Below, one piece after another: positions 47,343-60,275 of a stretch of 64,000 nucleotides of DNA (its first letter is position 1; every line of letters begins with the position of its first letter). Source of the stretch: Scalesia atractyloides (lineage: Eukaryota > Streptophyta > Magnoliopsida > Asterales > Asteraceae); the NCBI GenBank assembly GCA_947069175.1, contig CAMTDV010000013.1:53388610-53452609 (forward strand), read 5' to 3'. A program made the translations under genes and the position numbers. A model generated the notes under the pieces. It did no database searches. It was not told the DNA's origin and was given only the letters and a program-made list of their open reading frames with translations.

Positions 47343-49560
47343 TATCATTCATTTATAACTTGTTCTAAAGGTTTTATCAGAGCTTACATACGGATCCAAA
47401 CTTTTCAATCCTACCTTTCATTCCTTCTTGTTGATCTGTACTTGCTTACGATTTCGAACCTTTCATTCTTACTTGGTTAATTCGAACATTTCATTCTTAC
47501 TTGGTTGATCCGTACTTTCCTACGGATTCAAACTTTTCATTCTTGCTTGGTTGATCCATACTTGCTTATGGATTCAAACTCTTCATTTCTACCTTTCATA
47601 TTTATAGATTGCTCTCATTTACTTGAGAACCCTACAACTCCTTTCACCCACACGATCACTTACTTTCCAATTCTACCGATCATATTAGCCTCCGACAAAT
47701 GTAAGGTGTGTTAGTCACTCAAACCATTACAAATCTATGTGTTTTGTGTGTTGATATTTATCTTATCTTAAACATGTTTACATATAGCTTTCAACCTTCA
47801 AGTTCTTTAAAAAAACATTTTATAAAAAAATTATGGGTCAATAAACTTAAAAGAACTAATTCCCTCACCACAATGCAGAAGACCTTCACCGATAGACTAA
47901 TCATTTGAAATCCGCCTTAGGTGGGTCTCGTTGATGATTCGTCAATAATTACCAATGGATCTCGTCCGTCGATAACGCTCATGTTTCTTAAAATGCCTCT
48001 AAATTCTTACAATAAGTTAAGCATATTATATGTTTTACCTTAGAAAACGATGTAATATAACTTTATTTCATCATGACAATACAAAATCTTGCATACATAT
48101 TGATTGGATGCAAGATCTTTGGTACAACAAGAATGATCATTGCTTATGCAAGTAAGTTAAGAAAGAAAATTAGTACTTAATAATCTTTACTTCATGTGAA
48201 CTATCCTTTATATATCGATTATGATATTTATGGAGCAATAATGACATTACACGGAATTGGTTTCGAACATAAATTCTTTTTAGAATGGCTCCTGCATCTT
48301 GCAGTATTTGAACCACCCATCTAGTGGTAATGAATAGAGGGGAGACACCTTATCACCAGGATATCCCTTCGGGACGTTCAAACATATATAAGCAAGTTAT
48401 GCGAAACCACATCCTTCATTAAAAAAAAAAGACGTAAACTCTATCATTGATCTTTATAGTCGATCGAAACTCTATTGTTAACCTTCATGAACACACGTTA
48501 AGAGTGAAACTCTTACATCAAAGAGCATGTATCACATCAAAAGCGAAAATGTGGTTAAGAGTAAGACATGACAATAAAAGAAATGTCCTTTCACTTTTTC
48601 AGTTGCATTCAAAGAAATATCATTAAGTATGCATAGTTATCAACGTTTTTGCTAGAGCATCTGAAAAGATACTCCGCACAACATCTAGTTGTCAAGGTTT
48701 TAGGTGAAGAAAAGTTGTCTTAAAAGTTTCAACTGGTAGATGGATTGTTTGATGGTGTTTGCCGACTTCTCTTCATATATAGAAGGTTGTGCTTTAAGGT
48801 CACATAGTAAATTTGTGATGAGATACTAATTCTCCCACATAATCGCTATCTTAGTAGATTCATTTTTCAAAAGTATCCTCAGAGGATATCAATAGACATT
48901 GACAAGGAATCACAGTCGGTCTTATCGACCGATGCCACATATATGTATGTTGGTCAATCAATAACCTCAAGTGGTTAATATCAAGTGAAATGTGTGTCGA
49001 TCAGGACATCAAATGAATATGTTGTTATATAAGAAATTAACTAGAATTAATTGTTGATGTTTGATACAACTTTTATAATTTATTTGTTATATTTGAGATA
49101 AAAGAAATTAACGATTGAATTGAAAGACAGAGAATACAAATTCAAACACCTTAATAGTAATAACAATAATAATAAACACATACATGAATTCATCATTTGA
49201 CATAAGAGTTGCAGTTTAAAGTAAAAGCTTTAGTTAGGTGAAAACGACAACTAACATTGGTATTGTTTTATTTATGAGTCAAATGGCAATTAAGGAGTCA
49301 CGTGAGCTTGGCTTGCAAACATCCTCATAAACTATAGTAAACTAAAAGGAATCTAAACCCACCTCTCCTATAAAATATGAACATGGCTTCTGTTGTCTAC
49401 ATGTCTACTAGAGGTAAAATAATATAAACAATTGTATTATATTATTCTAGAAAATGAAGTCACTCCCGTACATAATTTTCTTAAGCTAAGAAATATAGAA
49501 AATCAAGTTAAACGAACTTTGAATGAACTCATTTAAACGATATTAAAACCAGTTCATTGA
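47343..49560. other. Decayed intergenic DNA
   Basis: No supported gene. A short three-fold repeat of TTGATCCGTACTT(G/T)CTTA-like text occurs at about 47430-47580. Confidence 0.4.
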
Positions 49561-49815
49561 ATTCTAACCCATTAACCCTAAAGCTAAACCACAAACCCTA
49601 AAAGTTGAACATTAACCCCTAATTCTAAACCCTAAAGCTAATCCTCATGTTATACCCTAAAATCTAAACTATATAAACCCTAAAGGTTAAATACTAAGCT
49701 AAATCCTAAAACTAAACCATATTGCTAAACCCTAAAAATAAATTCTAACACAAAACTTTAAACCCTAAAAACTAAGCCCTAAACTCTAAATCCAAATAAC
49801 TAAACCCTAAATATA
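49561..49815. repeat. Degenerate interstitial telomere-like tract
   Basis: More than a dozen AAACCCTAA-like words (plant telomere unit CCCTAAA) occur in about 255 bp, separated by A/T/C-rich variants. Not a clean telomere array. Confidence 0.7.
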
Positions 49816-49920
49816 TTGCTCCAATAACCGTTGAGGTTCCAACTCGTTTACATGTAAAGTTAATATATACATATATTGTTACCCATGTAACCTGTAAAAT
49901 AGTATATCGAATTTTTCTTA

Positions 49921-50225
49921 AGACGGGACAAGGTGCTAAAATGGCGTGGAGGCCTCAATCATGCCAGCGCACCACCACGTGCCATGGTGTGGTTGTGGCG
50001 TGGAGGGTGGGGGCATGAGGATTTCCATCGGTGTGGAGGGGATGTTGGTTGGTAATATGTGGTTGGTTGTTGTTGTTAAGATTCGCTTAAATTGATTGTT
50101 AGGGATTTTAATTGTTTAATTTTTTTTAAATATCATATTCAAGCCCCTTCCACCTGGTGTTCTTTTACTACGCCTTCTACTAACGTGGCTATCACGTGAC
50201 TCTTCATACCCTTCCACACCGTGCC
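49921..50225. repeat. GC-richer repeat-like patch
   Basis: GGCGTGGAGG and ATGGTGTGGTTGTGGCGTGG on the left, and CTTCCACACCGTGCC on the right, are partly inverted. It is probably a small MITE. No clear ends or target duplication. Confidence 0.3.
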
Positions 50226-52970
50226 TTCTAAGAGTATTCTTTTAGTTATTTGTGCTTCTACTTGGTCTTCGAATTTCATCCCACCATACCCATTCAAACT
50301 GATACACCATTCAAAAGAAAAACAGAAAGATTCCAAGGTACAATTAGATTAAAGAGCAAGAAGTAGTTTATTTGACTCTCACGAGGCTTCTGAATCACAA
50401 ATTGTATAGTTTTAGTGCTACTCAGAAATTGTTAAACCCTAAAAGTGATTCTCTCTACACACACATATATATAATTATACATATGTATTTGTCAACCCCA
50501 AGACCTAGAGAGACTGCATTTAATGAGTTCCACATGCTTCCAAGCTTCTAATCTTCCATTCCAAGAAAAACAGGTCTCTTTCCCTTGTTGTCTTGGCTTG
50601 GGATAATGTAAAGTTTTGGAATTTAGATACCACGGAATTTGTCTTTTAACCGATACAAGTGTGTATGTTTTTTTTTCCTTTATCGAAAATAGATAAACAA
50701 TAAGACAAAAGAGTAGATAGCTTTTTAAACATATGTATTACAAAGGGACACTTTGGTTTATATCTATGATGTTCTAACGAATTGAACAAATCATGGCAAA
50801 TATATATCCATGAATTTTGATGTTTGGTTGAAGTGTAGTGAGAATATGCCGGTTGTATTATAAGAAAACAGACATGATAAATTTTTGGATTTTTCGTAAG
50901 GCATGTTCGTGTCATAACATAATTTAAGTTGGTCGTTTGGACATCAAGTTTTATGGAATAAACGTTACTGTTTATAAAAATTTGCACTTTTTGTAAACTT
51001 ATACTTTTAGAATACTAATATTGCAAAAAGAAATAATAAAAATAAATAAATGGTTGTTTTCTTGTCAAAGTCATGTTAAAAACTAAGTAAAATGTTGTGA
51101 TTTATACACAAGGAAAACCGAACCTTGTGTCTAACACGATTTTCATATTGAAAACTGAGAATATAAAACAGTTTAGCATCTCTAAGTAAAATGCTATGGT
51201 TTATACACAAGGAAAACCGAACCTAGTAAACATTTGTTTATAAAATCAACCTGAGGGAGTGTGGATTTTATTAAAATTGTTGTAATAAAATATGAAGAAA
51301 AACAGACATCTTTCTAAGAAAAATATAAAACGTGAGACCTCCAATGCAAACATTGAATGCATTTAGAAGATTCGGTTGTTGGGATGTGCGTGGGCTTTTA
51401 ATTTATATATATATTCATTAAAACATATGGAGACAACAAGGCAATCTTTGACAATTTACGGTGGACTATGTGAAAGTGACCAACATCACCACAAGACATA
51501 CTCTCCTCCCACCTCCCAATAACATAACAAAAACTTCTTACTTATATTATCAACATAACAAAAATCTTCTTACTTATATTATCAACAAAGTGCTAGTATG
51601 TTTTTTACATCAATAATTGATATGGTATGTTGATTATTTAAATATAAGCCTATATACATATTTAAGGCAATTTTTATTAACAAAAGAAATACATACAAGC
51701 TCAGAAATTAAAGCAGCACGGCCAATTCATGGGTTCTTATCTACACCTGTTTCTTACCCATAGAAATCCATTTCATCTCAAGATTTGCAACGCCCACTTT
51801 TTTTTAGTAGAATACCACTTGGTCTGTATTATATTACTACAATCTATTAAACGTTTTACACATGAAATACATGTGATAAATGGAAATAAAAAAAACGTCA
51901 TTATAAGACCTCCAAATTTTTTAGGTTTTTGGTATATGGTAAGAGTAAAAGCTTCACATCCTTAATGTGTGATTTCTGAATTGAAAGATTTCTAGGCCTA
52001 AAGCAAAGAAGATAATCCACATGTTTCATCTTTGCCAGGTTTTTCAAGTGTGTTAAATTCAAGATGAATTGTCGAAGATAATAATGAGTTAGTGCTTGAT
52101 AGTCTACGTGAATCCAGTTATCTTTGCATGTTTTTCTAGCATTTTGGTTTGTTCAATTGTTTAATATATAAATAAAAATTGAGTTTTTTATAGATCGACA
52201 CCGAAAAATTTAGCGAAAAAGAATAATAAAGTCGGAGTATGATTATGAGTTCATACAATAAAAAATTTATCATTCTTTCCGAGGTTTGGTTTCACTTTAC
52301 ACCTACATAGGTCGGACACCTCTATGATATAAGGATTAAGGATGTGAACAATGATGACTATGTGAGCCACCTTTCCTCTTTAGTAATTCAAACTAAGATA
52401 ACTCTGCTAATTGTGTTAATAATTGATAATTAAATCATTATCTCTATAGGCAAGTTAAGAGAACATAATAGTGACTTTTTCATCATTTATCTATTTCGTG
52501 ATTTAACGTGATTTAACATAAACTTTCATTTGCAACTCATATAGTTTAATTATTATATTATTTTTCTTTTACTCTAATTATTACTTTTCTATCTTTAAAT
52601 AGTTTTTTAACGAACATGTTAATATCGTTTTGAACATATTTTTATCTTATTTTTTCTTTGTTATAACGAGTGTGGCGAAGGTTTTTTTTTTGTTTAGTTT
52701 TTTTAACGAACGCGTGGATACTCTTTTGAACATATTTTTTAACTTTTCGTTTTCTTTGCTAGAATGAGTGCACCAAAACTGACCGAGTTTTTCTATCGTT
52801 TTCTTTTCCGTATACATTTTTTTTACCTTTGTTATTTACTATATTGCTTTACTTTTTCTGATTATTTTGATGTTCAGAGTCGAGTTATGACGTAAATGGC
52901 ATAACACATTTAGATATCATTTTATTTCATTTTACAAATTTATTTATCGGTTGTCATGGTGTGCTATACG
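50226..52970. other. AT-rich intergenic DNA
   Basis: No supported gene. A duplicated pair of short lines (AAATG(T/C)TGTGATTTATACACAAGG-like) is seen near 51090 and 51190. Confidence 0.4.
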
Positions 52971-53021
52971 TTCTGAATTTCAGCCGCGTCCTTACGCAAC
53001 GCACGGATAACTACGATCCTA
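52971..53021 (+). mobile_element. Possible Helitron 3' end
   Basis: CCGCGT...ACGCACGG (imperfect hairpin) followed by CTAG and T at about 53018-53022. Weaker than the end at 30434. Confidence 0.3.
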
Positions 53022-53329
53022 GTTAGAGTAATTTGTAAAATATAGAAAAGAAATGTTTTTTGAGAAATGTAATATTTACATAAGTTTTATTACATTTTGT
53101 TATTTGAATAGTAGAAACTTCAGGATCCATTAAAATGTATGAATAACTAGTAAGATTTTTCATGCTAAGATGCGGGGTTTTGGTCGATATCTACTTTGGT
53201 TCAATATAGCAACCGAAAGAAATATGTTCAAAAGAATATCCACACATGTTTTACATCGACAGAAAAAAATAAAAATAAATTTAAATTGGACAACAGTGGG
53301 ACTGGTTTTAAATTAATTGTTAATGGAAA

Positions 53330-53700
53330 CGTAAACGATATCTTAAATGTAACTTTAATGAAAATTTATGTCGAACTTATGCCGATACGTGCATAAAAAT
53401 AATCACATAAGAAAATATTTTTTTAAGTTAAAGAATTGTACGCCACGTTGCGCCAATTTCGCAATGTAAAGTGACCCGAGTCGTTTTGAACAAAATTTAC
53501 GTCAAAACGTAGACAATTGAAAATGTTCATAAAAATAAACACGCAAGCGTATTATATTTGATCTGACTCACATCTGGACAAAAAAAAAATTACGTAAAGC
53601 GTAGACCAACTTAAAACCTACACAGTGTAAGTATAAGAAAATGTTTATACCGACACGTATATAAAAATAAGCACATAAAGCTCGATTGTAAAGTCTTTAA
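53330..53700 (+). repeat. Diverged short repeats with 'ATAAAAATAA(A/G)CAC' core
   Basis: Units near 53386, 53530 and 53660 share CG(A/T)-rich heads and ATAAAAATAA-CAC tails. It may be the interior of a decayed Helitron or other element. Confidence 0.4.
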
Positions 53701-55554
53701 AAAGTTAAGAAGCTGTAACTGCATATGTTAAAAGTTGAGGGGAAAATAAAAAAAAAAAAAAGTCAAAAAGTAAAAGCATTGTTCACCAACTTAATTATTA
53801 TAGTTAATTTTATTATAGATAATAATAAAGACAAATGCATTAGTAAGGTTTGTCTTCTAAATGAATGGCATTTATAAAATGAGTGTCATATACAAAACTA
53901 AGAGCAATATATAGATGGTACATAGTTTTATAGTTAACAAATCAATTTTAAACTTTATTGTAAATGATAATGCCATCTTGGCCTCATATAAATACAAGTA
54001 TGTGTAACCTCTAAAATGTTAACTTAACACTGTCCCTCTACCTTGTTACCGGGTTATTTGTAAAATTTTAAAATGTTATATCACTTATTGATGCACCATA
54101 TTAAAATGCTTTTGGAAATTGTTATAAAAAAGTATAGCATTTAGTGAGAGAGGAGCAAAAGACAAATCTGAATTCCAATTGCAGGAACAGGAGGAGGATG
54201 GAATTTCCAATGCAAAAGAGAGTTCTTTTTTGGAACGGCCGACAGAACTTTATTATAACCATAGCAAGAAGCTATACACTACAATTACAACAGTTCACTA
54301 AAGAAAAAAAAACAAAACAGACAACATGTTAACCAATAAAGCTGAATCGACTCCATTGATCCCACGTAATGGATACCTCCTTCGAACGATTCTTCACCCA
54401 CAAATACGCCATCGATTTAACTTCTATTTAAAAAGTTCAAAACTGCAAAATGTCATAAATAACAATAATATTAATATTAGATGGCAGAAGCAGTAGGCAT
54501 GTCACATGTGATTCCATGGTCCATACTGCAACTTACATTTTTATAACTTGTAGTAACTTTGACCTTAGATTAGAGGGTCATTGATTAACAGAACATATTT
54601 ACTTAAATTGATGGCCTTAAAATAAATGTGTTTCATCTTCAACGTGCAGGGTTTTATTAAGGATACGTCTAATAATATAAAATAATTGTAAATATTTAGT
54701 CAAATATATTTTTAGAATAGGATTATGGTTGTTATTGACCATCTCAATTATAGGCTATATTTACTTCTTCCATTTGTATCATCAGTTGTAGTTTGGCTTA
54801 TTTAAGCCTGTATTCTCTAAGTTCAACTCAAGCTTTTTCAATCATTTCTCAAACATCATAGGTTTGTTAATAATTTCTCTTAAATATTTATGTTTATGAA
54901 TCATTGAGCAGGGAATCATATGCGTTGATTCCTTGGAATTGGATTTGAAATCATAATCCCAATCCTAACAAATTCGTTGGAACTGGAATCTTAATTCATA
55001 CACCCTCAACAAACACTTGTTTCTGAGCCCATATACAGACTTTTTAATGCTAGATCATTATGCTTCTTGGATTTAAGGCGTACAAGTACGTCTTGATGGA
55101 GATGGGAAAATGAGCGGATGGATAACGGGTCAAAAGGGTAAGTTTCTTTAAATGGATTGAAATTACTACTTGCACTCCTAAATCCTAATACATTATAGTT
55201 GGGCCCAACTACTCAGGCCCAGCCAGACATCTTATCACATCAGAAAAGAACAATACAAAGCACAAGGTATAGAGAGATTGTAAGCAATAGAAAAATCATG
55301 TTAGGATATCTACTAACAACAATAGATATAGACCTTATGTGTCTAATGATAACCTTCTACAGCCTTTATAGTTTCTTGCATTACGCTTCTTAGTTCCGTT
55401 CTTGAACAGATAGCTGCCCGAATGTCGTTTTTCTTTGAAGACGAGTGTGGAAGCTTTGTCATGTTCGGTTATTTTCCGTTTCAAGTATTCAAATGCTTGT
55501 GCCTCAACTGCTTCTCACCAAACAGCTGATACAGTGAGAGATTAGTACCAAACA
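53701..55554. other. AT-rich intergenic DNA
   Basis: I see no gene that can be supported. Confidence 0.4.
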
Positions 55555-55910
55555 AAATCCGTGTTCGCGGGTTGATACAGACTTAGCCCATTTAACCCAA
55601 TTTTTTTTAAATTTCAATGCTAATAATTATAAATTGATAACTGAAAATAAAAATTAGTATGAACCAATTGTCTAAATTATAAAACTTGATGTCAATTTCT
55701 CTTTTTAACTTTTAAATTTTGGCATAAAATACAAACCATGACACAAAATACAATTTTTTAAATATATTAAAGAAACAGGTTAGTCGGGTCGGCGGCAAAC
55801 CTTCTAGGTTGACCCGAACATGACCATTTAGCTAAAAAATTTTGTAAGTTCAACCCGAACCCGTAAACCCAAACCCGCAAAATTCATGTTGTGTTAGAAA
55901 TTTACACCCA
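55555..55910. repeat. Degenerate GGTTGACCCG/ACCCGAACCC repeat
   Basis: Recurring AACCCGAACCCG and GTTGACCCGA words, like non-autonomous hAT-type dicot repeats. Boundaries unclear. Confidence 0.4.
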
Positions 55911-57172
55911 AACTCATACACCACCAAGTATAATAGACCTCCTAAGTGAGTGTTAGTTCCTACATGTGACAACAGAAACATAACCATAGTGTTTCACTGG
56001 TTTACAGCTGACCCTGCTTGAGAGCCATTAAAGGGAAAATCACCACAATGAACATTTGACCTACAAGTTCTAACAGATATATAAGTCGTCGATAATGAGC
56101 AAAATTTTTTTCCAAACATGACGATCAACAATATCTTGACACTTTTATGCGTCTACAGGGCAGTGAGAGCAAAAGTGAGCAAGATTTGCACATGTGGCGT
56201 GTGTTGACTGGATCTGTAACGGTCAAACCAAAAAGAAAAGGTCAATGGGTAATATGTTTAGTCAAAATGGTTCTTCATGTGATCTTCCCTTAAGAAAACA
56301 TACCAGATTTTCTGTTTGAAAGCATGCAACTGCTTTCTCACATGACTATAGAATAAATGAAAATTTCTTTAAGATAAATAGACGACATTCAGTATGTAAG
56401 AATGGAACAAAGCAGGGTGTAGAATAGATGAACCAAACTCATATTGTGAATTAATGATGACTACTGCCCATGTGAAAGAACCCCTTGTAAAGGCATCAGA
56501 AACATATCATCTACACCGCATACTTTTATGAAAACCTTAATGGCTATCTTTATTAGAATCGATATGGAGGCACCGGTGTGAGATGTGAATATACAAATCT
56601 ATTTTATAAAACATATATATAATATTTGAGTTCCACAATAAAACCACCTTACCATGCTTTACTTTTACTTGATATTACTCAAAGCTATTAGAAAAGATAA
56701 TAACTTGTTGGTCGCGCCATTTTTAAAGTCACATTTATTAGAGTAATCACCTTTTGAGCAATGACCTGTTCTCCAAATGTGATTAACCATTCGCTATATG
56801 AAACATGTAGCTGCTGATCAGCAACAGAATTCAAGTTTCATATGTACCTATGCTTTGATCATATTGATATAACAACTAAAACACAAAGCAACTCAAATTA
56901 CCATACCACACACTCAAGGTAACACTTGTACAAATCTAATGACAAATTAATCTACAGATGTCAAACTTGCGATATTTATCGAATTAAGAGTCCGTCAAAA
57001 TTCGTGAAAATCCAGTGCCATCACATTGTAAACATATCAATTTAAGAATATGTCAGATTTCATGAAAATCCAGTGCCCATACATTAATTGTTCTCATATA
57101 AACAAGCATACCTTTAGATCACCCGCATAAACACCAACAAAAACTTTTACAATCAGCAGCTTGATTTTCTCG
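55911..57172. other. Intergenic DNA with a short duplication
   Basis: ATGAAAATCCAGTGCC and GTGAAAATCCAGTGCC mark a ~70-bp tandem duplication at about 56975-57085. No gene supported. Confidence 0.45.
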
Positions 57173-57600
57173 TTGAGTTCATGGAAAGTGCATAAAGATT
57201 TACATCTCTCGACCTCCGCCGCACATCTAGCAGCGATTTAACATCTCTGTTGTTCAAAAGCGGCTCCAGAACCAAACCAAAATTGTGTGATGAAGAGGAA
57301 TATAGAACACGGAGCAAAATAGAGAATTTTGGTTGTTACACATTTTCATTAACATTTAATAATGGCGGGTATTTGGAATTAGTTTATTATAATTTGAGAA
57401 TATTAAGTTAAAATAAAAAGTTTGGCCCATGCAGGTTCGAACCTGCGACCTTCGCGTTATTAGCACGACGCTCTAACCAACTGAGCTAATAGGCCGACGC
57501 TGTTGTTTTGTTCTGAAATACCTTAATGTATCTTTAGTACATGTGTGAACATAAAAGAACTCTATACGGCTATACGAATAACTTACGTATATACAATCAT
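57173..57600. repeat. Segmental duplication copy A (with tRNA-Ile)
   Basis: Aligns with 62278-62767, including both flanks of the tRNA. A further shared stretch (AACTTAGTTGGTAA(A/G)AAGCCTG) lies at 57627 and 63010. The left part, on the minus strand, has an open-looking NNRDVKSLL stretch also in copy B. Confidence 0.85.
57423..57495 (-). tRNA. tRNA-Ile (anticodon AAU), T-loop one base short
   Basis: Decodes Ile codon AUU/AUC after A-to-I editing. The minus strand starts GGCCTATTAGCTCAG, with D-arm GCTC...GAGC, anticodon arm with loop CTAATAA, and acceptor 3' strand ATGGGCC. The T-arm reads GCAGG-TTCGAA-CCTGC, so the loop is 6 instead of 7 bases, whereas copy B has TTCGAGA. Total 73 nt including the discriminator A against 74. 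A and B boxes are nearly intact, so it may still be transcribed, but the T-loop defect could make it a poor tRNA. Confidence 0.9.
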
Positions 57601-58960
57601 TCGGAAATTAAAATAAAAGGTTTAGCAACTTAGTTGGTAAAAAGCCTGCGGGAAAAAGGTTTCTTAACTAGTAATATTGACACTATACATGTCTGTCTGT
57701 GTGGTATAATATTAATAAGTTAAGAATCAATTAACAACAACGAGAACAAAATAATTTGGCTAACTCCCAAACATTTATTAACAAGAAAATGTCTCAAAAA
57801 CTCCCTTTGTCGTCATCGGCAATCTGTTATTTGTACGGATCTCTAAAAAGCTTATGGTTTATGATCGTGGCAAAGAAGCATCGTGAAGTTGCAGAGGTTA
57901 AAGTACGTGACTTGTGTGAAAGGATGGTTCTATATGACAAGCATATTGTCTTCTAAATCTTCATAAGTTACTGATCTTCTAACGCATGTTACAGATCATA
58001 TGCGCATACAGGAGTTTCACAGTTTAGTTTATGATTGTATCAGTACACGAATATTATGGCCTGAATCATATGGTCAACTATCCCAACATAAGGAAACTGC
58101 TTCTTTGCTTTTTGAATATCATACACACTTGTGGAAATTACTAATCAAATCCAGTATATTTTTAATATTGTAAATATCACAATGATAAAAACAAGTTGGA
58201 ATTAACACTTGATCTAGTCATCAAGATTTCTGTAAAAACATCCACCACCTTATATGCTCGCTCACCAATCATTGTTGTATAAATTGTATATGCACAACAT
58301 ATGTTATATCAATTTCGCAGGCACCTAAAGACAGAAAATCATATAAGCAACAATAAAACTATACCAACATTGCAAATTTAGATAAACTACAAAAACAAAC
58401 GGTAAATGGTGTTTGATAATTCAATACATGTATCCTTACACACTACTAAAAAGTACCTTATCATTACTCATAAACGGCTCTTAATTTCTCTGGTAAACCG
58501 GCTGGCGCTCTCAAGTTCTTGCTCGTACTCTCGGTTGGTGCGCTCAACCCTGATCTTTAACAACATATGCGATATGTTGTCATTAACAAATAGTAACCAA
58601 GATTTTAAATATTTTTAAACAACAATGAGCACAATGCATTAGTAATTAATTAGTGTTGGTGGAACCTTTTAGAGAGTGGTTATTGACAAATAATAAATTG
58701 TTCAGGTAAAAATTTTGAGTACATTGGCAGCGTCTATGTCGATATATATATACAAATTTATGAATTTTAATAAAATTATGTGCAGGAACTTGATGGTAGA
58801 AACATCTGAGTTGGTGTTGTTGAAGCCCCCACAAAGGTGTCAGTTTTAAAGAGTCAGAATTTGAGGTACGATGCAACTCATGGACGTATACTTTTTTTTG
58901 AACTCTTTTTTTTTTTTTTTTTGGTGTTGATTGATTCTGCGAATACTTGTGACATAGGTG
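57601..58960. other. Intergenic DNA, one short open frame
   Basis: A 66-codon open frame (57756-57956, plus) ending CERMVLYDKHIVF has no domain I recognise. I cannot support it as a gene. Confidence 0.35.
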
Positions 58961-59123
58961 CAGCATGTTAAATGATGCTCATTGCGAGGCTATGACTACT
59001 TCTATGCCTATGCCTAACGGTTTTACTGGTGGATCAATTCGACTAGAGGGAAGATTTGGTACTTATGTCTTCATTCAACAAGAGTCTGAATGTGATAAGA
59101 GAAGCATTGGTATCAACCAGTGA
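58956..59123 (+). pseudogene. Unrecognised exon-like fragment
   Basis: After a GACATAG/GTGCAG acceptor-like context, an open stretch of about 55 codons (with MLNDAHCEAM and GGSIRLEGRFGTYVFIQQ) ends at TGA. The composition is coding-like against AT-rich surroundings. I do not recognise the family, and no partner exons are obvious, apart from the GC-rich stretch at 59264. Confidence 0.3.
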
Positions 59124-59263
59124 AGAGGTCAAAGAAGTAAATTTGAAGTCGGGTCAAAATGGTTCTATTTTAGTATATGTTAGACATGTTTGGTGGGTTA
59201 ACTCAGAAACACCTTTTTCCTTTTTTTAACAGCTATTAACTATAATAAATAGTTAGGGTGAGG

Positions 59264-59401
59264 ATGAGGGTGACTGCGACTGGGGCAGGTGGAGCTATGG
59301 TTGATAGGGCGCATGCAGATGTGGAGGCTGCACAGGGTGATCGACCATACGGGCGACGGACCGTGAGACCACATGTGGTGCCTCCGCCGGGACAGTGTAA
59401 G
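59264..59401 (+). pseudogene. GC-rich open fragment ending at a splice donor
   Basis: 46 codons from ATG, Ala/Gly/Val-rich then YGRRTVRPHVVPPPGQCK, followed by a textbook donor AAG/GTAAGT. GC content is clearly above that of its neighbours. It may be a captured exon. Family not recognised. Confidence 0.3.
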
Positions 59402-60275
59402 GTAAGTTTAAATCGATAGCCACCACAAATATGCATGTTGTCATGCCTAGAAACTCAAAAACCAACATATCATTAAGGCAGAGAAATGAAAATATTGGTT
59501 TGCTTACATAATCCTCAAAGCAACTCTTAAACTAAAGCAACAAGCAAGCGTGGGAATTAGGGTTAATAATAGAGTATGAAAGAAGATGAACAAGAGTGAG
59601 ATTAAAGCAAGGTGTTTTTGTAGGAGATGTTTATCAAAGAAAAGAACCGAAATCTTTGTTTGTCAAAATACATAGATCAAAGAAACCTAATCTTTTTGTA
59701 GAACTTGAAACAACAAGATACAAACAAGCAAACTCAACCTTCTTCTCTCTGCACACTCTTTAACAAGATCTGCTTAACAACTATAAGTTCTCATCAAATG
59801 ACAAGATCTAAGAGTAAAGCCGAAAACGAGAGAATCTAAAATATCTAGAAAGAGTCGTTGTAAGACTAGTCACTATCGTCACCAAATTGCTCAGCCGGTT
59901 GCAATGTGGACCATAAGACAAAATTGGAGGCAACCAACATACATATGATATTTATTTTTTTTTTTCTTTTTTCTATTATTTAACTTCTATTTCTTTACAA
60001 TTTTTTATTCTTTTTCCTTTTTTTATTATTTAACTTCTATTTCTTTATAAAATAAATTAATATGTCATTTTATTATCTTATTCTGCTATATGTCAATCTA
60101 CCACTAGTTAAGTTCGATTTTTTTTTTAACAAAAGTCTTATATTTACTAAAGAAAAATGTAAAAAAACATTTACATTCATGATTTTTCTCTCTATATAGT
60201 ATTATATAAATAATGATAAGTATTCACATCCAAAACTGATTTTAAATCTCTCTTTTGTTCTTCATATTTTAAACC
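59402..60275. other. Intergenic DNA
   Basis: No gene supported. T-rich tracts (about 59950-60060) include a duplicated TTTTCTATTATTTAACTTC-like stretch. Confidence 0.4.
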
